Under the pieces are notes generated by a model, which was not told the origin of the DNA, did not search any database, and worked only from the letters and a program-made list of their open reading frames with translations. Both the position numbers and the translations under genes were made by a program. Below, in pieces: positions 1-7,600 of a stretch of DNA of 9,212 bases. Positions within the stretch are counted from its first letter, which is position 1; each line of letters opens with the position of its first letter. Location: NCBI GenBank assembly GCA_022447485.1, contig JAKVCH010000094.1, positions 1-9,212 of the forward strand, in the 5' to 3' direction. This stretch comes from Polyangiaceae bacterium. Lineage in GTDB: Bacteria > Myxococcota_A > Polyangia > Polyangiales > Polyangiaceae.

Positions 1-1
1 C

Positions 2-307
2 ATGAGTGAACGAACCGCTGTCCCGGCAGAAGCAACGGTCGTGATCAACGTTTCAGCAACGAGCATCAATGCTGGACCAGGAACGTTGAACACAGGCAAC
101 TTCCCTTCGGAACAGATTCTTTGGAATATGCCAGAGCTCACCTCCTTCGTGATCTCAGGGACAGACTTTCACGGTCTCAGCATTGCTCCCGAAGCAGCCG
201 TCACAATTTCAAACGGCAATTATATCGGGACGCTGATTGCGGCTTCCTTGACTGGCAGCGGTAGTGCATTGCTCTGGGCTCCTTTCGACGGAACTCTGCC
301 TTTCTAA
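2..307 (+). CDS. Choice-of-anchor A domain protein, C-terminal fragment
   Basis: The reading frame is open to the left edge, so the ATG at position 2 is probably an internal methionine and the gene starts outside the window. The visible 101 residues match the C-terminal half of the choice-of-anchor A domain (pAdhesive_15 type). They show a 'V-I-N-V-S' strand near residue 14, 'ILWNMPE' near residue 39, a 'L-x-I-A-P-x-A-A-V' strand near 60-68, then 'N-G-N-Y-I-G-T-L-I-A-x-S-L-T-G-S-G' and a closing 'PFDGTLP'. In this family the domain is secreted, beta-rich and adhesin-like, and is usually followed by a variable surface anchor (PEP-CTERM, LPXTG or other). Here the protein stops directly after the domain, with no transmembrane segment, Cys or basic tail, so it is probably released or held by something upstream. 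A strong terminator follows 25 bp after the stop. Domain identity comes from memory of the family pattern. Confidence 0.82.
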   Translation: MSERTAVPAEATVVINVSATSINAGPGTLNTGNFPSEQILWNMPELTSFVISGTDFHGLSIAPEAAVTISNGNYIGTLIAASLTGSGSALLWAPFDGTLPF

Positions 308-331
308 ACGAAGTCATTCGAAAAACTATAG

Positions 332-363
332 AAGCCTTCCTCCTTTTAGGGGAAGGCTTTTTT
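332..363 (+). terminator. Rho-independent terminator after the choice-of-anchor A gene
   Basis: A perfect 9-bp stem AAGCCTTCC (332-340) pairs with GGAAGGCTT (351-359). CC/GG at 342-343 and 349-350 can extend the pairing inward around a small TTTTA loop. The stem runs into six Ts (358-363). It lies 25 bp after the stop at 307 and between two convergent genes. The minus-strand version has no T run directly after the stem, so it is mainly a + strand terminator, although the hairpin could also slow transcription arriving from the lipoprotein gene. Confidence 0.9.
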
Positions 364-462
364 CTTGTGAGCATTCGCCTCGACGCCACTCGCCAAACAC
401 TTCAGCTGCCAGCAAGCAAAGAATCGCTCCACTCCCGCGAAGTCAGGACGAGTTTCCTCCTC

Positions 463-1629
463 TCAAGGATCGACGCAACTTCCTTGCGAGGTCCACAGGT
501 CATTGGAGCCATCACCTTGAGGATTCGACAGACGAGGAGCATAGGCCCGGCAATTAGAAGCCCCGTTCTGTTTACAAATCCAATTGTAACCCAGATAAGA
601 CACCCGCGCTCGAGAGCTATTTGTGTAGGGGCCATTCTTCACCCAGGCAGAACGACATTCCGTCGCCACACTGCAGGATGAATTCTCGCAAATATTCACC
701 TGACCAGCGGCCGCCCCTGTGCAGACAATTCCCGAGCCAGAGACAGGGTCATCAGCTAAGCAGCCACCACAGCGAGCAGCATCGGAAGAGATATCTTCAC
801 AGATGCCATCCGCATTGCAATCCTCAAAACCGGCTGCGCAGGCTATCGTGCAAGAACCATTATCGCACAGCGCTGCTCCCTGACTGCCATTTTCGACGGA
901 ACAATCTGAGTCATCCAAGCAAGAGTCACCAAACTCGCAAGCTGGACAATCACTTCCCCCACAATCTAGATCCGTTTCGCTGCCGTTTTGCAGCCGATCA
1001 TCACAAGCGGGCGCAAGGCACGTTCTGTCGTCGCAAACACCACTCAGGCAATCTGCCGCCACGAAGCACTGTTCAGCGTCCTGGCAAGCCTCACAGCTGC
1101 CGCCGCAATCAACATCACTTTCGTCGCCGTTCTGCCTGTTGTCGAAGCAAGAGGGGGTGGAACAGATCCCCTGATTACACTCACCGCCACTACAATCCGC
1201 GTCAATTTCGCAGGCACGCCCATCGCGACAAGGGTCGCAATCCAATCCACCACAGTCGACATCACTTTCGTCTTTATCGACTTCTCGATTCTGACAATGA
1301 GGCACTGCTTCGTCGCCAGCCTCATTCCCGGGGTCAATGGACTGGCTACCACTACTCTCACCACCTCCAGTGCTCTCACCTTCATTGGGAGCACTCGAAC
1401 TCGACTGAGAGTCAGAACTGGTGCTCTGTTCTTCATTTTCCGCGCTGAGTTGATCATCTCGCGTCGATGCAGAGGCGCCTCCTTCGCCTGTGCTATCCGG
1501 CGTGTTCGCACCCTCTGCACCAATACCGGCACCAGAGGCCCCAAACTGAAACTCAGGGGTCAAGCAGCCTGTGAGCGACATGGCGCAGGGAGAGAGTAAT
1601 AAGAGAGAGAAGAGGTAGGAAGTTTTCAT
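463..1629 (-). CDS. Cys-rich repeat lipoprotein with CBM5/12-like C-terminus
   Basis: A 388-residue predicted lipoprotein. The signal peptide (residues 1-21) ends in the lipobox L19-T-G-C22, with Leu rather than Asp at +2, so outer-membrane placement is expected. Residues 30-110 are a low-complexity Ser/Glu/Gly linker that would hold the rest away from the membrane. Three tandem Cys-rich units of about 48 residues begin at C112, C161 and C209, each carrying E-[ST]-D-x-D-C-G-G followed by C-x2-C and a 'D-C-x-x-G/E' half. A fourth, different Cys block (264-290) follows the 'C-x2-G-F-x-D-C...C-G-G-C' pattern common in myxobacterial surface proteins. The last 60 residues (W329, Y335, V343-S-Y-x-G, W350, and LW379-T-S-Q-G-S-C) resemble a CBM5/12 chitin-binding-type module. 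The ATG at 1629 is the only sensible start, since it places the signal peptide at the N-terminus, but no Shine-Dalgarno is visible. Substrate and function are unknown. Lipoprotein status is well supported; the carbohydrate-binding call is moderate. Confidence 0.9.
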   Translation of the reverse strand: MKTSYLFSLLLLSPCAMSLTGCLTPEFQFGASGAGIGAEGANTPDSTGEGGASASTRDDQLSAENEEQSTSSDSQSSSSAPNEGESTGGGESSGSQSIDPGNEAGDEAVPHCQNREVDKDESDVDCGGLDCDPCRDGRACEIDADCSGGECNQGICSTPSCFDNRQNGDESDVDCGGSCEACQDAEQCFVAADCLSGVCDDRTCLAPACDDRLQNGSETDLDCGGSDCPACEFGDSCLDDSDCSVENGSQGAALCDNGSCTIACAAGFEDCNADGICEDISSDAARCGGCLADDPVSGSGIVCTGAAAGQVNICENSSCSVATECRSAWVKNGPYTNSSRARVSYLGYNWICKQNGASNCRAYAPRLSNPQGDGSNDLWTSQGSCVDP

Positions 1630-1735
1630 AAAGCGAGTCGGTGAAAATTAGCACGCTTTATTCTCGGAAGCATGCGCGAACCTCCGGCTCAGCGACAGCC
1701 CAGGCCTTCCCTGCAGTGCAAGCACAAATCTCTAA

Positions 1736-1763
1736 TAGGTAGCGCTTCCAAATTAGGTAGCGC
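1736..1763. repeat. Tandem direct repeat, possible operator
   Basis: TAGGTAGCGC occurs at 1736-1745 and again at 1754-1763, an 18-bp period, in the 180-bp gap between the cyclase stop (1810) and the lipoprotein start (1629). Each unit contains GCGC, and the first extends to the palindrome AGCGCT. The repeat lies about 110-130 bp upstream of the lipoprotein ATG, so it could be a regulator binding site. No convincing -35/-10 pair is visible beside it. The core AGGTAGCGC occurs once more in the other large gap, at 8820-8828. Confidence 0.4.
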
Positions 1764-1784
1764 AGAAAATTTAATCAGCGAATG

Positions 1785-1808
1785 AAATTTGAGGCGCCAA
1801 ATCTCAAA
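1785..1808 (-). terminator. Weak hairpin at the end of the cyclase gene
   Basis: On the minus strand TTTGAG (1808-1803) pairs with CTCAAA (1793-1788) around a 9-base loop and is followed by only three Ts (1787-1785). It lies immediately beyond the cyclase coding end, its first arm just next to the TGA. The stem is short and the T tract poor, so this is a candidate 3' end for the LETM1-like/cyclase transcript rather than a firm call. Confidence 0.25.
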
Positions 1809-1809
1809 C

Positions 1810-3162
1810 TCACCGAGCTTGAAAAATCTCCACAGCGTCTTTGACGCCTCTCAGCTCACGCTTGCCTAAACTCCTTAAACCCTCGCCTGAAACAGCTTCA
1901 GCAAAGCGCCCTGTCGCTAAGAGAGAGCCCAACTCTTTACAGAGGGATTCCACACGAGCGGCCTCATTCACCGCACTGCCAATCACCGTAAAGTCCAAAC
2001 GAGAGCGTCCACCAATATTGCCATACATCACCTGACCAATATGAAGCGAAATCCCGATCTCCAAAGGCGGATGCTCAGCATGCTCAGCACTCCAACGCTC
2101 TAATTCCCTCAACGCTTTTTTCGCGGCCGCGAGGGCCGCTGAAGCACTCGCCGCTTCCGTATCCGTAATCGGAAATACAGCCAAAACCGCATCTCCGATA
2201 AACTTCAAAATTTCACCTCCGGCTTCTTCAATCGGTCCTGCAACGCACTCAAAATACTGATCAAGGACCTTCACCAGCTCTTCAGCACTCAACCGATCTC
2301 CCAGGCTTGTAAAACCTCTTAGATCACAAAACCAAATCACCGCTTGCCTTTCGCTACCAGTCCCTCGACGAAATTCTCCTCTTAGAACTCGACTCGCAGC
2401 CTCCTGACCCAGGTAAACTTGGAGCAAGTTGCGCGTTGCAGATTCGGCGACCGCGACGCGCGCTTTCCAGCTTAAAGGCACGCAGTATGCCTTCAAGGCA
2501 TTGATCTCGAGAACCGAAAAACCACCAGGGCGTTGGGTACTAAAGGCTATCCATGGCTGTTCGAATTGATGGTCAGTATGAAAAGGCACAATCAGGTAGT
2601 CAGTAGCGCCTTGTTTCTTCAGGTCACGAAGAAGTTCGTACTCAATCTCTTGATCAGGTCTCTCTAAACTGTACCGCAAGGGCTTACGGTGTTGATGCAT
2701 CGCTTCTCCCGGGCTGCCGCGATAGGTCTTTGTGTCATACACCTCATGCTCTCGCTTGATCACTTGTACTGGGGTATTCTTTTCCCAAATGATCTGGGTT
2801 CCCCACAACTCAGGATGAGCTGTGGGCAACCACATACTCGAGCGATGAACGTCGATACCGACCTGAGAAATCCCGTCCATGAACTTATCACTAAGCAATC
2901 CAGGATCTGCGTCGGCAGGATCGTAGGTAGCTAACCATTGACTAAACTCTTGGGCCGCCGCTTCTTCGCTGAGTGAGTACAAGGGCTCACGACCGATACG
3001 CTCGTGAAAGGCTGCGGGAGGCTGAGTCATAGCTGCAGCATAAGCCTTTTCCTGGGCTGATAAAAGCTCCCCATCCGTCGACCTAATGACTTCCTTCTCC
3101 CCAGAACTCCCTTCCTCAGCGGGACGAAGAAGCCGCACACTATTCTTTTTGAGCCCGAACAT
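1810..3162 (-). CDS. Class III adenylate cyclase (cytoplasmic)
   Basis: Predicted 450-residue enzyme making cAMP from ATP. The C-terminal class III catalytic domain (about 268-450) has every key residue: metal-binding D280 in 'FCDLRGFT' and D324 in 'FIGDAV', purine-contacting K320 ('EILKF') and T392 ('DFTVIG'), and transition-state N399 and R403 ('NEAAR'). The Lys/Thr pair favours ATP over GTP. The N-terminal region (about 60-245) is the sensory half seen in many proteobacterial single-chain cyclases, with 'MWLPTAHPELWG' near 110, 'GATDYLIVPF' near 185 and 'RPGGFS' near 211; its ligand is unknown. No transmembrane segment is seen. The frame is open to an ATG at 3279, but that start would overlap the upstream gene by 140 bp. 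The ATG at 3162 overlaps by 23 bp and suits translational coupling, although no clear Shine-Dalgarno precedes it. A GTG at 3138, just past the upstream stop, is an alternative. Confidence 0.92.
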   Translation of the reverse strand: MFGLKKNSVRLLRPAEEGSSGEKEVIRSTDGELLSAQEKAYAAAMTQPPAAFHERIGREPLYSLSEEAAAQEFSQWLATYDPADADPGLLSDKFMDGISQVGIDVHRSSMWLPTAHPELWGTQIIWEKNTPVQVIKREHEVYDTKTYRGSPGEAMHQHRKPLRYSLERPDQEIEYELLRDLKKQGATDYLIVPFHTDHQFEQPWIAFSTQRPGGFSVLEINALKAYCVPLSWKARVAVAESATRNLLQVYLGQEAASRVLRGEFRRGTGSERQAVIWFCDLRGFTSLGDRLSAEELVKVLDQYFECVAGPIEEAGGEILKFIGDAVLAVFPITDTEAASASAALAAAKKALRELERWSAEHAEHPPLEIGISLHIGQVMYGNIGGRSRLDFTVIGSAVNEAARVESLCKELGSLLATGRFAEAVSGEGLRSLGKRELRGVKDAVEIFQAR

Positions 3163-4021
3163 CAGCCAAAAGAACCCAACCGGTCTTTCCTTGGTGGGAG
3201 ATGAGTAACTTTTCCGAGCTCGGTTCATCGAGCACCTCACTGAGTCGAATCGCTCCAAAGATGCACTGGTCTTTTTCAATGTACCATTCTTTCCGACTGG
3301 AACGAGACTCCACGAGGTCGCTCACTCGCAGAACAGCTTTCGAATAGGCAATCTTTTCGGAGTTATCCCAAACCCCATTACCGTTTTCATCCCAATGAGA
3401 AAGCTTCGCTACTTCCAAAGCAAGAGCTTCACGGCGACAAGTCTCACTCTCGATTCTATCGCTAATTTCTTTCAATTGCTCAGCATGGAGCAAGTCACCC
3501 CGAGATAGTAATTCAACCTTTCTCCTTTCAAGAGAATCGAGAAGATGGGCTTCTCTCCAGCGCGTCGGCATCAATCCCAAACGAGCCAGAATCCATGGCG
3601 TCAGCAGACCTGTGCCCGGAACCGGCAAGGCACTATTCGCCGCCGCAATTAATCCTGCGGGAAATACCTTCACAACATCGAGAAGCTGCGCCCGCACCTT
3701 GTCGCGCTCTTCGCGAGTCAACTCTATCCCTCCGGCCAACCCCTTACTCAACAAGGCCATGGCTTCTTTCGACTCCTCTAGCTCGCCAACAATATGTTGC
3801 CATTGCGCCTTCGCCTTCAACCTCAAACCAGAACCTAAACGTCTCAGCAGACCGGGAGGGCGCTCCAACGCTTCCGCTTCTGCTACCAACTCTTCGACTT
3901 CAGCTTTTCTATAGCCCGAGGCAATCAAAACCTCCTCTAAGCGTTCGGCGATCAGTACCTTCGCTGAAGTTGGCTCACTATCCAGTCCATGAAACGACTC
4001 TTCTTTGAGCTCTTTCACCAT
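3140..4021 (-). CDS. LETM1-like domain protein with EF-hand loop and GYF_2-like tail
   Basis: A 293-residue protein. Residues about 87-160 match the conserved part of LETM1-like domains: 'LLSKGLAGG', then 'ELTREE', 'VRAQLLDVVKVFP', a hydrophobic Pro/Gly-rich stretch 'ALPVPGTGLLTPWIL' and 'LMPTRW'. Residues 160-208 are charged and helical, probably coiled coil. D211-E-N213-G-N215-G-V-W-D219-N-S-E222 is a full 12-position EF-hand loop, with acidic or Asn ligands at 1, 3, 5 and 9, Gly at 6 and Glu at 12. Residues 246-288 ('EWYIEKDQ', 'F-G-A-I-R-L-S-E-V', 'GWVLLADV') resemble a GYF_2 domain, a presumed protein-interaction fold. No signal peptide or clear transmembrane helix is visible, unlike mitochondrial LETM1, so it is probably cytoplasmic or peripheral. 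The stop lies inside the start region of the cyclase gene, indicating a two-gene operon. The LETM1-like call is fairly secure; the tail domain is tentative. Confidence 0.88.
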   Translation of the reverse strand: MVKELKEESFHGLDSEPTSAKVLIAERLEEVLIASGYRKAEVEELVAEAEALERPPGLLRRLGSGLRLKAKAQWQHIVGELEESKEAMALLSKGLAGGIELTREERDKVRAQLLDVVKVFPAGLIAAANSALPVPGTGLLTPWILARLGLMPTRWREAHLLDSLERRKVELLSRGDLLHAEQLKEISDRIESETCRREALALEVAKLSHWDENGNGVWDNSEKIAYSKAVLRVSDLVESRSSRKEWYIEKDQCIFGAIRLSEVLDEPSSEKLLISHQGKTGWVLLADVRAQKE

Positions 4022-4135
4022 CTCTGTGCTCTATCAAATCTCAAAAAGAAGAGAAAGACGATAACAGACTACTTCACAACCAAGTAGCCAGGCTCAGACT
4101 TGCTGTGATTGCTCTTCTCAGCCTAAAGAAAAGTC

Positions 4136-4480
4136 TCAGGGCAGGCCGGGAAACGAATCGACATATTCAATCTCGACCTCCGCAAAGGAGGAGACAAATT
4201 GAACTTTTGTATGCGGGAAAGCTTCGACCATTTGCCACTTTCCGCAAGAGTCGGGAAAGCTCTCGACGACTCTCACTTTGAGGTCAGGAAAAGATTCCAC
4301 GACCTTCACTTTCACGTCAGGAAAACTCTTCACTACTTGTATCTTTCCCCAGAGCTGATGCCCTTCGAAACGACAATCATCACTGACTTGGCCCGTGCCA
4401 GCCTGAGCCAACCACGGCGTCGAGAGCAAAAGAGCGAGCGTGAGACCTCGCGATAGCTTCTGTGGCGCAATGACCGTCAT
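4136..4480 (-). CDS. Exported SFPD-repeat protein, probable 7(1) septoil knot family
   Basis: A 114-residue exported protein. A signal peptide (residues 1-27: basic K8/R11, hydrophobic 13-24, A-Q-A cleavage box) precedes a short Cys-containing lead-in ('DDCRFEG', C36) and a 'QLWGK' turn. Six copies of a beta-strand unit follow, of form K-[VI]-x-[VF]-V-x-S-F-P-D, with the motif starting at residues 52, 63, 74, 87, 98 and 109. Spacing is 11, 11, 13, 11 and 11; the longer step holds 'SCGKW' (C79). The protein ends 'SFPGLP'. This order matches what I recall of the Pfam 7(1) septoil knot family, small proteins predicted to fold into a deeply knotted beta structure. C36 and C79 could form a disulfide in the periplasm. 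The molecular function of the family is not known to me. The ATG at 4480 gives a well-formed signal peptide, though no good ribosome binding site precedes it. It lies 128 bp after the large exported protein gene and 114 bp before the LETM1-like gene. Confidence 0.87.
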   Translation of the reverse strand: MTVIAPQKLSRGLTLALLLSTPWLAQAGTGQVSDDCRFEGHQLWGKIQVVKSFPDVKVKVVESFPDLKVRVVESFPDSCGKWQMVEAFPHTKVQFVSSFAEVEIEYVDSFPGLP

Positions 4481-4608
4481 AGGTGAAGTTTACCACAGAG
4501 GCTGGTCGCGTCGAATGATAGGGAGATCGAGGGCTTGGCTGAAAAGTCTCAATTCAAGACAATACCTCGCCTGGGAACTAGTCGCTGAGGACTCGATTCT
4601 TTCTTGTC

Positions 4609-7600
4609 TCACTCGCGGTTTACGGCACGGCGTCGCATTCTCCAATACCATCCGAAAGCGAGAGTGATCGCGAGCAATCCGTAGGGAACTTGAGTCTGCG
4701 AAGGCACACTGACTCGACAACCCCAGCTGCCTGACTCCCCAAGATTCGAACTGTCGCAATTTCTACCCCGAGAAGTAGGCTGAGCCTCCGGGCCGAAGCT
4801 CAACTCGCTCACGTTTAGGTCAAACTCACCTGCACCCTCTACGACAAAGCTAATTAGTGCGGGAGAATCAATCCGCTGCGTCGAGCAATCATCATTATAG
4901 AAATCGTTCAAGCGGAGTACAGTTCTTTCGGCCAAGTCAGGCGCAACATCCTGACAACTTCTTGAGCCGTCGGAACTGTGCAAGCAAACTTGGACGGGAC
5001 GCTCACTCTTGATGCGTGCAGACATTGTAGAAAATTTCGCCAGTGTCATTTGCGTGGCCACCCCACCAAAGTGACGAGCAACGCCTGCAAAATCATCGAT
5101 TGTCCCCTTTACCTGAGCACACCCCGAAAATGACAGCATTTGCTGATTTGTGCCAATCTCACGAGCCGTCTCACAATGATAACTCTGCTCGATGAGCTCA
5201 GAAAAACCGCCAGCCATTTCGTCCATCATTGGAGCCCAGGCACCATCAGACACCCAAGCACGGTCAATCACCACACCCTCTTTGCTCATGAGCTCCAAGG
5301 TGACATCTTTGAAGTGGCGCCTCGGCGCGGCCACGGCTTTTGAATCATTCAAGTTAATTTCTTCCACAAATGCTTCACCGTCTTCCAAAGCGAAAGTTCG
5401 ACGCATCTGAACAGCAGGATCGCCTGCAAGGTCGGCTTGAATCACGCCACCTAAAGTCCCAACGCTTTCAAAATAGCTGGCCGGCACATGAGCATTTTCG
5501 GGAGCAATCGACTTCAACCGAGAAATGACGTCTTCAGCGATAGCGATGTCGTAGCCTGGTAGACTCGACCATGCCTGGATATTCAGCACGCTATCGTCCT
5601 CTGCTGGCTTTGGGTAGTTTTCTTTCAGCCAAGCCGAATGCACCTCATAGACGCCGTTCTGCTCGAAAGCCTTGAAGATGGTCGCATATTCACCGGCCGA
5701 ATTTTTTCGGGAGGCGAAGCGCAAAAGTCGACCAGTGGGCAAGATAGAACTCTTGACCATATCCAGAGTTCCACCCTCAGCTCGGTCACAAAGAGCCTTG
5801 GAGTGCTCGTAGACCTCACCCTCGGTCTTTACGATCAACAAAGAGCCGACGTGCTCCCCTGATTCATTGATATAATCAACAGCTGCCACTTCACCAGCGT
5901 TGGTCAAAGCGGGAAGGTCCGCAGGAGTGACATTCACAGGCGAACTATTGTCAGGACCGATTTCGGGAATCATCACCCCCAGAGAGCCGGACGGGCCCGA
6001 CATTCCGGCAGTCGACTGGACTTGAAACCGACCCATAGTTTCAAGGGTACTGCGATTGATATAGCCAGATGATTGGGTTCGTTGAATAGCGCGCGAGGCC
6101 AATTGCGTGCTCAAGTTTCCATTCGACTCCAACCCACTATCAAAGCCGCTCGACATACCGCTGCTTGTCTCTATCGCTTGCGGCCCATCAAGTACCGTAC
6201 AGCTGCCGGTCGTGCTCTCCAAGCGATAGAACATCGTGTTTTGGTAGTGCAGAGAGTAAGAATCGTCATAGGTGAGGTTGGTGACTCCGGTTGATACTTC
6301 GAAGGTCGATAGAGTCGTAGCCGTAGCATCCGGATCTGCATCGTTAATGACCCTGGTGAGCACAACCGTCGTGGCTGCCGGAGCATCGACGGTAAATGAC
6401 AACTCAACACGTGGATCAGGCGGATCCGAATCGTAATCAGGCACATCTTTCACGGTAAATTCGGTGATCGTGGCCTCACCGGAACTCTGCAACGTCATCT
6501 GCTGCGAGGCAAGATGGGCATAGACGTCTGAACCGCTTGTTGTTGTGCATTCCACGGTGATGGGGTGTAAGTCACGGCTCACGCAAGAACTGCCACTACA
6601 GGTCATCTCAACATTCAATGTGAACTGCTCTGACTCGCCAGAGGCCAGTGTACCGAGGTCAACGGTGAGCGAGCTTCCTGATAGGTCGCTACGGCAAGTG
6701 CCTAAATTGGTGAAGCGATGTTCATGGCCAGCCGTATTCGGTGTCACGCTAAAAATAGGGCCCATATCGACCCGATAGTTGCTTCCCTGATACTCAAAGA
6801 TGTCGCCCGTATTATAAATCGTTGGATAGGGAGCATAGGCATCCTCACAGCCATCAGATGTCGATACAATCGTCAGCTCGTCCGGAAGGGTGATCTCTGC
6901 GGTGACGGGAAGCGTGGGAATACTGCCGTCATTCGAGCAAGTCACCGTGACATCAGTCGTTTGCGAACATCCTAGTACAGGCTGAGTAATATCGATTGCC
7001 GCCTTGGGGTCCACTGGACTGACGCTGTGGAAAAAAGCCATCCAGTTATCATTAAAATTGCCATTCATCACCATGATCGGCTCGCTCGCCGCGATATCGA
7101 AGTAGGGCCGATGTCCGGCATTCGTGATGCTCAGGTAGGTAGGCTTCTCAACGACGACATCATAGTATTCATCTTCGTCGAGTGAGAGCACGAGATTAAA
7201 GAGCTCGCCATCAGTGTCGGTGTCGGTGACGGTGACCTGGGTGTCATCGGTCTTCGCATAGATGTAGAGATGAGAAGCAAACCCCTGACTTGGACTAGCT
7301 ATATTCGTCAGCTCTCCGGTAGGATAGGCAACGTTTTCTTGTTTGCCGGGAGGGCCCAAGTAGGCCTGAAAGACATAGCCTTGATTAGCCCCGTTGCTCG
7401 CAGAAACGGCAGAAGCGAAGTCAGACGTGCCAAAGGAGCCCGTCTCCATCCAATTCCCCTCAAATACAGTGCATCTGTGATACGGTGGATCAACCTGAAG
7501 ACGATAGATATCGAGATCCCGGAATGTCGAATTGGCGCTTCCGGTGAAGTCGAGGTGTCCTCCGGCGGCGACAGAGCTATCGGCGATTGTGGTCCAGGTA

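Noticed and set aside
621..1599. Long + strand frames (621-1448 and 988-1599) opposite the lipoprotein gene
   Set aside because: They are shadows of a repetitive Cys/Gly/Asp-rich coding region; their translations are His/Arg-rich or Thr/Ile-rich with no domain, while the minus strand has a signal peptide, lipobox and ordered repeats.
4069..4087. CTACTT/AAGTAG inverted repeat between the septoil-knot-like and LETM1-like genes
   Set aside because: A six-pair stem with no T tract on either strand; common by chance and not placed as a clear terminator or operator.
4199..4456. An 85-codon + strand frame antisense to the SFPD-repeat gene
   Set aside because: It mirrors the 33-bp periodicity of the real gene and has no independent features.
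4541..4560. Hairpin GTCTTGAATTGAGACTTTTC on the minus strand after the large surface gene
   Set aside because: The stem is only four to five pairs with few Ts; too weak to call a terminator.
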